This document shows positions 18,102 through 27,537 of a DNA stretch of 64,000 nucleotides, one piece after another. The position numbers and the translations under genes are program-made. Below the pieces are notes generated by a model, which searched no databases, was not told where the DNA came from, and was given only the letters and a program-made list of their open reading frames with translations. This stretch comes from Chromatiaceae bacterium (lineage in GTDB: Bacteria; Pseudomonadota; Gammaproteobacteria; Chromatiales; Chromatiaceae): the NCBI GenBank assembly GCA_024235415.1, contig JACKML010000001.1:310001-374000 (forward strand). The letters run 5' to 3'. Position 1 is the first letter of the stretch, and each line of letters opens with the position of its first letter.

Positions 18102-19373
18102 ATGGATATCAAAGACGCAAAGATCGCTGTGATCGGCCTCGGCTATGTCGGCCTGCCTCTCGCGGTCGAGTTTGCCAAAAAGTTTCCCGTGGTTGGCTAC
18201 GATATCAGCGCCCCGCGCATTAAAGAATTGCGGCAGGGTAAGGACAGTTCTTTAGAGGTCGAGCCCGAAGAACTCGCCGCCGTTTCCATGGCATTCACCG
18301 AACAACTGGACGATCTGCGCGACTGCAACGTGTATATCGTCACCGTGCCGACGCCGATCGATGAATACAAGAGCCCGGACCTGCGCCCACTGATCTCGGC
18401 CAGTCGCGCGGTCGGCCAGGTGATCGGCAAAGGCGACGTGGTCATCTATGAATCCACCGTGTACCCCGGCGCCACGGAAGAAGACTGCATCCCGGTGATC
18501 GAAAACGCGTCCGGACTGGTATTCAACAAGGACTTTTTCGCCGGATACAGCCCTGAACGTATCAACCCGGGAGACAAGGAACACCGGGTCACAACGATCA
18601 AAAAGGTCACGTCAGGCTCGACACCCGAGATCGCGGATTTCGTCGACGCATTGTATGCCAGCATCATCGTGGCCGGGACGCACAAGGCCAGCAGCATCAA
18701 GGTGGCGGAGGCGGCCAAGGTCATCGAGAACACGCAGCGTGACGTAAACATCGCGCTGGTCAACGAACTGTCGCTGATCTTCGGCAAGATGAACATCGAT
18801 ACCGAGGAGGTACTCAAGGCCGCAGGCACCAAGTGGAACTTCCTGCCGTTCCGCCCCGGCCTGGTCGGCGGGCACTGCATCGGCGTGGACCCCTACTATC
18901 TGACCCACAAGGCGCAGGCAATTGGTTATCACCCGGCGATGATTCTCGCGGGACGGCGCATCAATGACGGCATGGGCTCGCACGTCGCCGGCAGCGTGGT
19001 CAAGCTGATGCTCAAGCGCGGACTCAAGGTCAACGGCGGACGCGTGCTGATCATGGGTCTCACGTTCAAGGAAAACTGCCCGGACCTGCGCAACACGCGC
19101 GTCACCGACATCATCGACGAACTCAACAGCTACGGCATGCAGGTCGACGTATGGGACCCCTGGGTCAGTGTGTCGGAGGCCGAGCACGAATACGGCATCA
19201 CCCCAATCGCCAGCCCGCAGGACGGGACCTACCAGGCGGTGGTGCTGGCCGTTGCCCACCGCCAGTTCGTGGAGCTCGGACTGGAGAGCATCCGCAAACT
19301 CGGTACGCCCGATTCGGTGCTGTTCGATGTGAAATATCTGTTCCCCGCGGCGGCGACGGACGGACGACTCTAA
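18102..19373 (+). CDS. tviB: UDP-N-acetylhexosamine 6-dehydrogenase (TviB/WbpA type nucleotide-sugar dehydrogenase)
   Basis: NAD-dependent four-electron oxidation of a UDP-hexose(NAc) to the uronic acid, giving an activated acidic sugar for exopolysaccharide. 423 aa: N-terminal NAD domain IAVIGLGYVGLPLAVEFAKK (residues 8-27), central dimerisation helix SSIKVAEAAKVIENTQRDVN, catalytic cysteine in VGGHCIGVDPYYLTHKA, and C-terminal UDP-binding domain (LIMGLTFKENCPDLRNTRV). The length and the VTVPTPID and YSPERINPGD motifs match the TviB/VipA branch (UDP-GlcNAc or UDP-GalNAc) rather than UDP-glucose dehydrogenase. It is 21 bp upstream of the epimerase, in one unit, and divergent from the EPS transferase. 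Confidence 0.9.
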   Translation: MDIKDAKIAVIGLGYVGLPLAVEFAKKFPVVGYDISAPRIKELRQGKDSSLEVEPEELAAVSMAFTEQLDDLRDCNVYIVTVPTPIDEYKSPDLRPLISASRAVGQVIGKGDVVIYESTVYPGATEEDCIPVIENASGLVFNKDFFAGYSPERINPGDKEHRVTTIKKVTSGSTPEIADFVDALYASIIVAGTHKASSIKVAEAAKVIENTQRDVNIALVNELSLIFGKMNIDTEEVLKAAGTKWNFLPFRPGLVGGHCIGVDPYYLTHKAQAIGYHPAMILAGRRINDGMGSHVAGSVVKLMLKRGLKVNGGRVLIMGLTFKENCPDLRNTRVTDIIDELNSYGMQVDVWDPWVSVSEAEHEYGITPIASPQDGTYQAVVLAVAHRQFVELGLESIRKLGTPDSVLFDVKYLFPAAATDGRL

Positions 19374-19394
19374 GTAGCCAGAAGGAAAAATCTC

Positions 19395-20402
19395 ATGCGC
19401 GTATTGATCACCGGGAGCGCAGGCTTCATCGGCTCCGCACTATCGTTGCGCCTGCTCGAACGCGGCGACGAAGTCATCGGTGTGGACTGTCTCGACCCCT
19501 ACTATGACGTCACGTTGAAAGAGGCACGCCTGGCACGCACCCGCGACCATGCCAGCTATACAGACGTGCGCGCGCGCATCGAGGACCGCTCGGCGATGGC
19601 CGAGACTTTCGCCCGCTACCAGCCGCAGCGCGTGATCAACCTCGCGGCACAGGCCGGGGTGCGGTATTCGATCGAAAACCCGGACGCCTATGTCGACAGC
19701 AATCTGGTCGGATTCGGCAACATTTTGCAGGGCTGTCGCAACCATGGCATCGAGCACCTGGTATACGCCTCGTCCAGTTCGGTCTACGGCTCGAACACCA
19801 ATATGCCGTTCTCGGTGCACGACAACGTCGACCACCCGGTCAGCCTGTATGCCGCCACCAAGAAGGCCAACGAGCTGATGGCGCACACCTACAGCCATCT
19901 GTACAACATCCCGACCACCGGGCTGCGTTTCTTCACCGTGTACGGCCCATGGGGCCGGCCCGACATGGCGCTGTTCAAGTTCACCAAAAATATCCTGGCC
20001 GGTGAATCGATCCCGGTGTTCAACTACGGCAAGCACCGCCGCGATTTCACCTATATCGACGATATCGTCGAAGGCGTGATCCGCGTGCTGGACCAGCCGG
20101 CCCAACCGAATCCGGCATGGAATGGTGACGAGCCGGATTCAGCGACCAGCCGCGCACCCTACCGTCTTTACAATGTTGGCAACAACAACCCGGTCGAACT
20201 GATGCACTACATCGAGACACTGGAGAAATGCCTGGGCATGCAGGCGGAAAAGGAACTGCTGCCGCTGCAACCGGGCGACGTTCCGGATACCTATGCCAAC
20301 GTGGATGATCTGGTGAACGATCTCGACTACAAACCCGCCACCTCGGTCGAAGAAGGCGTGGCGAATTTCGTGGCCTGGTATCGCGACTACTACAAGGCCT
20401 GA
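19395..20402 (+). CDS. UDP-uronate 4-epimerase-like NAD-dependent epimerase
   Basis: Short-chain dehydrogenase of the extended (GalE-like) class, 335 aa. The NAD-binding motif GSAGFIGSALSLRLLERG is at residues 7-24. The catalytic serine triplet is in ASSSSVYG and the YxxxK pair in YAATKKAN. FTVYGPWGRPDMALFKFT and RDFTYIDDIVEGVIRVLD are hallmarks of the UDP-glucuronate 4-epimerase (CapI) group. With the upstream TviB-type enzyme it could convert UDP-HexNAcA or UDP-GlcA to the galacto form, as TviB/TviC do for Vi antigen. The exact substrate is inference. RBS AGAAGGAAA precedes the ATG. Confidence 0.88.
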   Translation: MRVLITGSAGFIGSALSLRLLERGDEVIGVDCLDPYYDVTLKEARLARTRDHASYTDVRARIEDRSAMAETFARYQPQRVINLAAQAGVRYSIENPDAYVDSNLVGFGNILQGCRNHGIEHLVYASSSSVYGSNTNMPFSVHDNVDHPVSLYAATKKANELMAHTYSHLYNIPTTGLRFFTVYGPWGRPDMALFKFTKNILAGESIPVFNYGKHRRDFTYIDDIVEGVIRVLDQPAQPNPAWNGDEPDSATSRAPYRLYNVGNNNPVELMHYIETLEKCLGMQAEKELLPLQPGDVPDTYANVDDLVNDLDYKPATSVEEGVANFVAWYRDYYKA

Positions 20403-20439
20403 AAAGACTGCCCGCCAGAGCCGTCAGCGGATGGCTGTG

Positions 20440-21912
20440 TCAGATGAACGCCAGCACTTCCCGCTCGATATCCTGCTTGTCGACGATCGTATCCTGCACC
20501 ACCGGCCTGTCGAACAGTGCCTCGATCATGGGCGGGATAGGCGTGCTTGCAGTGGCGGATATCGATTTCAGGGCATCGATGTCGTGTCTGTCGTCTTCGC
20601 CGGTCAGGGCGTGAGCAATGGTTGGCGAAAACTTGGTCCATTCCGCGGTGGAATAAACGATGCTCGGCAGCGGTGTGTCGCGGCAGCTGGCGTGTGCCTT
20701 GAAACAGGTCGCGGTGTGCGGGTCCATCAGGTAACCGTCGTCGCGGAAGGTGTCACGGATGTAGGCATCGACTTCGGCATCGTCGGCGTAGTCGGCGGTA
20801 AACACCGCCTGTAGCGAATCCAGCTCCTCGCCGGTCAATCGGTAGACCTTTTTCTCGTCCAACTCGGCCATCAGCTCCCGCGTGCGTTGTGCGCCGAAAA
20901 GATCGTAGAGCACACGCTCAACATTTGACGACTTGAGAATATCCATGGCCGGTGAACTGGTCGCAATCACCTTGCGGTCACGCAAATCGTAGCGCCCGCT
21001 GCGAATCAGCTCCGTCAGCACGTTGTTGCTGTTCGAGGAGATCAGGATCTTCTCCACCGGCAGGCCCATCTTCATGGCGTAGTATCCGCCAAGCGCGTTG
21101 CCGAAGTTGCCGCTGGGCACGTTCAGATACACCTTGTCGCCGATCGTGATCGCAGCCTGGCGCACCAGTTCGAGGTAGCTGTGGATGTGATAGATCTGCT
21201 GAAAGATGATACGGCCGAAGTTGACCGAGTTGGCAGCGGACAGGTGGGTGTGACGCTCGCGCAGCCGGGCCCGAAAGGTGTCGGACGACAACAGGGTCTT
21301 TAACGCGGACTGCGCATCGTCGAAGTCACCGTGGATGCCGATCACCTTCAGATTGGCTGCGTCCTCGGTCACCATCTGCAGGCGCTGCACGTCCGATGTC
21401 CCACCATCGGGGTACAGGCAGGCCACCTTGACGTTGGCGCGGTCCTTGAACGTCTCCAGCGTCGCCGGCCCGGTATCCCCGCTGGTTGCCGCCAGGATCA
21501 GGTATTGCTCGTCGCGTGCCTGAGCCAGGCTGGACAAGATCACGCCAAACGGTTGCAGGGCCATATCCTTGAAGGCCCGCGTTGGCCCGTGGTACAGCTC
21601 GGTGACGAACAGGTCTTGACGCACCCGCACCACGGGCACTGGGTGCGCCGGGTCGTCGAAGCCATCGTACAGGTCCAGAGCGCGTGCGATTACCGCCGGC
21701 TCTATGTCCAGACCGAACGCATCGAGCACCGCGCGGGCCAGTGTCTTGTAGTCGCTGTCCAGGTGCGCACGCAGGAACGCCTCACCCAGCTCGGGCAGGC
21801 TTTCCGGCACATAGATGCCGCCAAACGAGGACATCGGACTGAGGATGGCCTGGGAAAAACTGACAGACGACGGACGGCTGCCATCGTTGCCCCGGGTTTC
21901 GATGAAATTCAT
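20440..21912 (-). CDS. thrC: Threonine synthase ThrC
   Basis: PLP enzyme converting O-phosphohomoserine to threonine, the last step of the pathway. 490 aa from ATG 21912 (MNFIETRGNDGSRPSSVSFS). The PLP lysine is K115 in GPTRAFKDMALQPFG. LAATSGDTGPATLETFKDR carries the phosphate-binding loop, and YLNVPSGNFGNALGGYYAM follows. The length and N-terminal helix fit the long class found in E. coli and yeast. It follows a phosphoglycerate-mutase-like gene and hom on the same strand, so the threonine branch is clustered; a classical thrB kinase is not in the window. Confidence 0.96.
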   Translation of the reverse strand: MNFIETRGNDGSRPSSVSFSQAILSPMSSFGGIYVPESLPELGEAFLRAHLDSDYKTLARAVLDAFGLDIEPAVIARALDLYDGFDDPAHPVPVVRVRQDLFVTELYHGPTRAFKDMALQPFGVILSSLAQARDEQYLILAATSGDTGPATLETFKDRANVKVACLYPDGGTSDVQRLQMVTEDAANLKVIGIHGDFDDAQSALKTLLSSDTFRARLRERHTHLSAANSVNFGRIIFQQIYHIHSYLELVRQAAITIGDKVYLNVPSGNFGNALGGYYAMKMGLPVEKILISSNSNNVLTELIRSGRYDLRDRKVIATSSPAMDILKSSNVERVLYDLFGAQRTRELMAELDEKKVYRLTGEELDSLQAVFTADYADDAEVDAYIRDTFRDDGYLMDPHTATCFKAHASCRDTPLPSIVYSTAEWTKFSPTIAHALTGEDDRHDIDALKSISATASTPIPPMIEALFDRPVVQDTIVDKQDIEREVLAFI

Positions 21913-21944
21913 GGTGCGCGCTGCGTGTCCAACAAAGTGCGGGA

Positions 21945-22940
21945 TTATAACCCTTTGACGTCGCGCGGGCCGCCAGGTGCCTCGCGACTCGCGTCCAGGC
22001 AGTCGAGCAGAGAGCGCTTCCTGCGCCACCAGCGCCGGGCCGCGCGTGCGTGCCAACAGTAGACTGTCCCGTTGCCGGGATGGACATGCAAGGCCTCGCA
22101 GTCCCGCAGCAGCCCCGGCATGCGACCTTCGAGTTCTTCGAGCGCCTGCAGCCAGGCCCTGGCATCGGCACGCATCACCGCCCTGCCCGGTGCACGCTCG
22201 ACGATCAGCTCGTCGCCGCCCGCGTCCTTGCACAGCGCGAGCAGCCCGCGCGCCAGCTCACAATCACCGGCCAGCCGGGTGACCGACGCGCGCCTCCCCG
22301 GCGGCAGTTCTCCCCCGCCACTGAACCACAGGCCACCCAGTACGAGGCGGCCTCTCGTCTCGCGTTCACGATTGAGTTCCAGCGTGTGACACAGCATCTG
22401 CGTCTCGTTGAGCAGGCCACGCCATCGTCCCTGGTCCTCGCCATTTGGCAGGTTGCGATCAAGGTCACGCCCGATCACCGCCGACAACGGTTGGGTCCGG
22501 ACAGACGGCGCCCGGTCACAGTGCAGATAGATTCGCCCCGATGGACTGCCAAGCAGACGCAAACCGTCGTCGTTGAAATGGGCGTTGAAGGTTGCGACCA
22601 GCTGGGCAATCTCTTCGCTGCCGAGCGGATCATCGTCGAGGTCGAAGGCCAGCAGCCGATCCCGGTCGGGAAACAGCTGCAGGGGATCGGCATGCAGCAG
22701 GAATCCCTGCGGCGCCTCGCCGGTGTCGGCCAGGAAACAGACCGCGGCGGTGGGAATGTCGGCACCGGCGAACACCTCGATGCCGAACAGGGAAAAGAGC
22801 CCGTTGGCGTAGCCGACAGGCTCGACATGCCGGTCGGCGCGCGCCAGCAGCATCTCCAGATGCGGGAACGTCTGTCGGTCCTCGTGCTCGACTCCCGGCA
22901 TGGGGCCGAGCAGACCGGGCACGAACAGGTGGCGGATCAA
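21945..22940 (-). CDS. Phosphoglycerate-mutase-like conserved protein of unknown function in the threonine operon
   Basis: About 331 aa. I recognise the family (the COG4255-like proteins often labelled phosphoglycerate mutase or RpfE-type regulator) but no function is established. The N terminus IRHLFVPGLLGPMPG, FPHLEMLLARADR and YANGLFSLFGIE vaguely follow the alkaline-phosphatase/iPGM superfamily start, but I see no clear catalytic Ser/Thr or full metal set. A C-terminal basic tail follows (HARAARRWWRRKRS). The TTG at 22940 is a likely start because the frame then opens on the conserved IRHLF segment, 4 bp after the hom stop; GTG at 22979 is possible. It sits exactly between hom and thrC, which makes a role in threonine synthesis worth testing. 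Confidence 0.75.
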   Translation of the reverse strand: MIRHLFVPGLLGPMPGVEHEDRQTFPHLEMLLARADRHVEPVGYANGLFSLFGIEVFAGADIPTAAVCFLADTGEAPQGFLLHADPLQLFPDRDRLLAFDLDDDPLGSEEIAQLVATFNAHFNDDGLRLLGSPSGRIYLHCDRAPSVRTQPLSAVIGRDLDRNLPNGEDQGRWRGLLNETQMLCHTLELNRERETRGRLVLGGLWFSGGGELPPGRRASVTRLAGDCELARGLLALCKDAGGDELIVERAPGRAVMRADARAWLQALEELEGRMPGLLRDCEALHVHPGNGTVYCWHARAARRWWRRKRSLLDCLDASREAPGGPRDVKGL

Positions 22941-22944
22941 ACCG

Positions 22945-24255
<1,311 letters not shown>

Positions 24256-24302
24256 GATACTCTCCCTTCGTACTCTCTCAGCGTAAACGCAACTGCCCGG
24301 CG

Positions 24303-25514
24303 TCAGCCGGCGGATTTGACCACGCCGTCGCGACGAAACATCTCTTTGATACCGCGGATCGCCTGGCGGGTGCGGTGCTCGTTTTCGATCAGTCCGAAGC
24401 GCACATGGTCGTCACCGTATGACCCGAAACCGATACCGGGCGACACCGCCACCTTCGCATCACGCAGCAGCTTCTTGGAGAACTCCAGCGAGCCCATCTG
24501 CTGGTAAGGCTCCGGGATCGGCGCCCAGACGAACATTGTCGCCCTGGGTTTCTTCACTTTCCAGCCCATCGCGTTGAGGCCGTCGCACAGCACATCGCGG
24601 CGACTCTGGTACATCTCCCGGATCTCGACCACGCAGTCCTGCGGCCCCTCGAGCGCGGCAATGGCCGCCACCTGGATCGGGGTGAACATCCCATAGTCCA
24701 GATACGATTTTATTTTTGCCAATGCCGCGACCAGGGTCCTGTTGCCAACCATGAAGCCGACCCGCCATCCTGGCATGTTGTAGGTCTTGGACAGGGAATA
24801 GAACTCGACTGCGATCTCGTCGGCACCACGCACCTGCAGGATGGACGGGGCCTTGTAGCCATCGAACGCGATGGCCGCATAGGCGAGGTCGTGAATCACC
24901 CAGATATTGTTGGCGCGGGCGATCTCAACCACACGCTCGAAGAAATCCAGGTCCACGCACTCCGCCGTCGGATTGCCGGGGAAATTGACGACCAGCATCT
25001 TCGGACGTGGCCACGACTCGTCGATCGCCTTGTGCAACTCCTCGAAGAAATCGTGTTCGGGCGTCATCGGTACGTGGCGCACGTCGGCACCGGCGATGAT
25101 GAAGCCGTACGGATGGATCGGATAGGCAGGGTTTGGTACCAGCACCGAGTCACCCGGCCCCATGCAGGCCAGCGCCAGATGGGCCAGACCTTCTTTCGAG
25201 CCGATGGTGACGATGGCCTGGGTCTCGGGGTCCAGAACGACGTCGAACTGGTCCTTGTACCAGTTGCAGATGGCACGGCGCAGGCGCGGAATGCCGCGTG
25301 ACACCGAGTACCGGTGGGTGTCCTCGCGCTGCGCCGCCTCGACCAGCTTGTCGACGATGTGGCGGGGGGTCGGCTGGTCCGGGTTGCCCATGCCGAAATC
25401 GATGATGTCTTCACCCCGCGCTCGCGCAGCCGCCTTCAACTCGTTCACAATGGCGAACACGTACGGCGGCAAGCGTTTGATTCTGGAGAAATCTTCCATT
25501 TCGGGCGACGACAC
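24303..25514 (-). CDS. alaC: AlaC-type alanine transaminase (class I/II aminotransferase)
   Basis: PLP aminotransferase of 403 aa. RIKRLPPYVFAIVNELKAAARARGEDIIDFGMGNPDQPTP matches AlaC (YfdZ) closely, the glutamate-pyruvate transaminase. The PLP lysine is K243 in SLSKTYNMPGW; NFPGNPTAE and the C-terminal VRFGLIENEHRTRQAIRG complete the fold. GTG at 25514 has GAGG 8 nt upstream; ATG at 25499 is the other choice. It is the first gene of a minus-strand series leading into hom. In other proteobacteria this gene also stands beside hom, which fits a shared amino-acid operon. Confidence 0.92.
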   Translation of the reverse strand: MSSPEMEDFSRIKRLPPYVFAIVNELKAAARARGEDIIDFGMGNPDQPTPRHIVDKLVEAAQREDTHRYSVSRGIPRLRRAICNWYKDQFDVVLDPETQAIVTIGSKEGLAHLALACMGPGDSVLVPNPAYPIHPYGFIIAGADVRHVPMTPEHDFFEELHKAIDESWPRPKMLVVNFPGNPTAECVDLDFFERVVEIARANNIWVIHDLAYAAIAFDGYKAPSILQVRGADEIAVEFYSLSKTYNMPGWRVGFMVGNRTLVAALAKIKSYLDYGMFTPIQVAAIAALEGPQDCVVEIREMYQSRRDVLCDGLNAMGWKVKKPRATMFVWAPIPEPYQQMGSLEFSKKLLRDAKVAVSPGIGFGSYGDDHVRFGLIENEHRTRQAIRGIKEMFRRDGVVKSAG

Positions 25515-25657
25515 GGGACAACCTCGGCTGCAGATTGGGACACGAATGCAAACCGCGTACGCTACATGAACGACAAATAAAATGTCAATAAAATTAACCG
25601 ATTAGATCATTGTTGCAGGCCTTTTCGCGCATCACTGAACAGGCCGGGGAATTGCCG

Positions 25658-26041
25658 ATGAAAATGGCTCTCGACGGCGCTTCCGGCGTCAACACCATAA
25701 CCTCGTACGCACCTGGTCGCGTGGAGATCCAGGGCAGGTTGTTTACCGCCAGCCTGATCGCGCTACCCGACCGGCTGTTTCCCGACTGGGCGCCAAAATC
25801 GGTCGCCGGGCTTGACGCCAGCCACCTCGACACGATCACAGACGCACAACCGGAGATCGTGATCCTTGGTACCGGCGAGACCCAGGTTTTCCCCGATTCC
25901 GCGATCCTGGCGCCGCTGATGCGCAACAGGATCGGCTTCGAGGTGATGAACAATGCCGCTGCCTGCCGCACCTACAATGTCCTGCTGGCCGAAGGCCGAC
26001 GCGCGGCACTGGGGTTGATGCTCGATGGCAGCGGAAAGTGA
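25658..26041 (+). CDS. Mth938-like domain protein (DUF498/NDUFAF3 family)
   Basis: Small soluble protein of 127 aa of the Mth938/Xcc1710-like family. Visible family features are VNTITSYAPGRVEIQGRLFTASLIALPDRL, the conserved VILGTGETQVFP strand-turn, and RIGFEVMNNAAACRTYNVLLAEGRRAALGLML. The mitochondrial relative NDUFAF3 helps assemble complex I; the bacterial role is not settled. ATG at 25658 has GGGGA upstream, while an earlier TTG at 25610 lacks a ribosome site. Divergent from alaC, and 136 bp before the ATPase operon. Confidence 0.85.
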   Translation: MKMALDGASGVNTITSYAPGRVEIQGRLFTASLIALPDRLFPDWAPKSVAGLDASHLDTITDAQPEIVILGTGETQVFPDSAILAPLMRNRIGFEVMNNAAACRTYNVLLAEGRRAALGLMLDGSGK

Positions 26042-26056
26042 TCGCCATACAGTGCG

Positions 26057-26072
26057 GCACAAAAAAATGTGC
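26057..26072. promoter_or_regulatory. Short inverted repeat upstream of the V/A-ATPase operon
   Basis: GCACA and TGTGC flank a run of six A. The site lies 105 bp before the first ATPase gene and just after the Mth938-like stop. It could be a protein-binding site or a weak hairpin. The regulator is unknown. Confidence 0.3.
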
Positions 26073-26176
26073 TATGACGCAGGTCAACAAAGGCAGGCTC
26101 TGCAAAGCATCTGCGCGGCGCGTGGACTTAGAATGGACAAAAATAAGCAACCGAAACACAAAGAGTCGGAACGACC

Positions 26177-26506
26177 ATGGATGACGCACTGAAACGCCTG
26201 CTGACTGCGGAGAGCACCGCCAGCGAGCTGGTCGAAAAAGCACAACGCGACAGCGAGCGGCTGATCCAGTCGGCGCTGCACGATGCCCAACAGCAGGAAG
26301 AACGCTTCCAGGCCAGGGTTCCCGAATTGCACGCGGCATTCCTGGAAAAGACGGATCAACGGGCAAACCAGACGGTTGCGGAGATGGAGCGCCGCTTCGA
26401 TGAACGTCTGACGCAGCTGCGTGACGCCGCCGAGGCCCGCGAAGACATCGCGTTGGAGGCGGCGTTTCGTGAACTGCTTGGCAATGGTGCTGCAGGCACA
26501 ACGTGA
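26177..26506 (+). CDS. V/A-type ATPase peripheral-stalk subunit G/H
   Basis: A 109-aa, almost wholly helical, charged protein. ASELVEKAQRDSERLIQSALHDAQQQEERF and ETRRF-like heptads form the coiled coil of the peripheral stalk that pairs with subunit E. The assignment comes from its composition and its place as first gene of the operon, because sequence identity in this family is low. It overlaps subunit C by four bases (GTGA), so translation is coupled. A weak purine stretch precedes the ATG. Confidence 0.75.
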   Translation: MDDALKRLLTAESTASELVEKAQRDSERLIQSALHDAQQQEERFQARVPELHAAFLEKTDQRANQTVAEMERRFDERLTQLRDAAEAREDIALEAAFRELLGNGAAGTT

Positions 26507-27537
26507 GCAGACTGACCGACCAGGCCTACCTGCGTACCCGCCTGGCCATCATGAGCGCCAACCTGATGGGCAAAGACAGACTCGATGCCCTGGCCGAGTT
26601 GCCGCTGGATGAGCTGGAAACCGCCAGCGGCCTGGATGCGATCAGCGGATCCAACCAGGCGGCCCGGCTGGCGGCTTTCGAGCGCGCACTGACGCAAACC
26701 TGGCTGGACGAACTGAGCGCGCTGTTGCGACCGCTCGGCGGCCCGGCCCGACGCCTGCTCATGCAATGGGCAAGCCGTTACGAACTGCTCAACATCAAGG
26801 CGCTGGTGCGCGGCAAGATTGGCCAATTGCCGAATGAGGAGATCGAACGCAGTCTGTTCAGACTGCCCGGCTTCCTCAGCCTCAACCACGACGACCTGCT
26901 CAATACCGACAGCGTCCCCGAACTGCTGCGCCACCTGCAGAAGACACGCTATCAGCGAATCGCGACACAGGCCCTGCGCCGTTACGAGGAACGGCCCGAC
27001 CCGTTCCTGCTCGACGCCACACTCGACCAGCAGTTCTACGGAGAGCTGATCGACCGCGCCCAGCAACTCGCAAGCACCGACCGCGAAGAGATACTCAACC
27101 TGATCGGCCGTATTGTTGACCGCCATAATCTTGTGTGGAGCCTGCGTTACCGTTTCAACTACGGGTTGCAACCCAGCGAAGTGCTGTATCTGGCGATTGA
27201 CGGCGGGCGGGTGCTGAATCGTGCCGTACTGCAGCAGATCCTGAACGCCGACACGCTGGCGGAAGCCCTCAAGCGCCTGCCGGACAGCATGACCGGTAAA
27301 CGCCAGATGCCAGAGCAGATCACCTTGATCGAGGCCACACTGCGCAGCGATCTGCTGCTGTATGCCAGGCGGGCGATGCGTGCCAGCCCTTCGGTGCTGA
27401 CCAGCGTGCTGGCCTATCTGGTTATCCGCCACAGTGAGATTACCGCGCTGTATGCCATCGCCCATGCACGTATCCATGGGCTCGATGGACAGCTGCTGAA
27501 AGAGGCGCTGGATCCGTTGCACGAGGCGGCGGCCTGA
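26503..27537 (+). CDS. atpC: V/A-type ATPase subunit C (V0 d-like)
   Basis: Funnel-shaped subunit that joins the central rotor stalk to the membrane ring. 344 aa, all-helical, with the AC39/subunit-C pattern: AYLRTRLAIMSANLMGKDRLDAL near the start, YELLNIKALVRGKIGQLPNEEI, and the C-terminal VLAYLVIRHSEITALYAIAHARIHGLDGQLLKEAL. GTG start overlapping the G/H stop; its own stop overlaps the subunit I start by one base. The order G-C-I differs from the Thermus operon, where C comes after K and E. Confidence 0.9.
   Translation: MSRLTDQAYLRTRLAIMSANLMGKDRLDALAELPLDELETASGLDAISGSNQAARLAAFERALTQTWLDELSALLRPLGGPARRLLMQWASRYELLNIKALVRGKIGQLPNEEIERSLFRLPGFLSLNHDDLLNTDSVPELLRHLQKTRYQRIATQALRRYEERPDPFLLDATLDQQFYGELIDRAQQLASTDREEILNLIGRIVDRHNLVWSLRYRFNYGLQPSEVLYLAIDGGRVLNRAVLQQILNADTLAEALKRLPDSMTGKRQMPEQITLIEATLRSDLLLYARRAMRASPSVLTSVLAYLVIRHSEITALYAIAHARIHGLDGQLLKEALDPLHEAAA

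Noticed and set aside
25569..25588. TTGACA on the minus strand as an alaC promoter
   Set aside because: The -35 is perfect, but no acceptable -10 is found 16-18 bp downstream.
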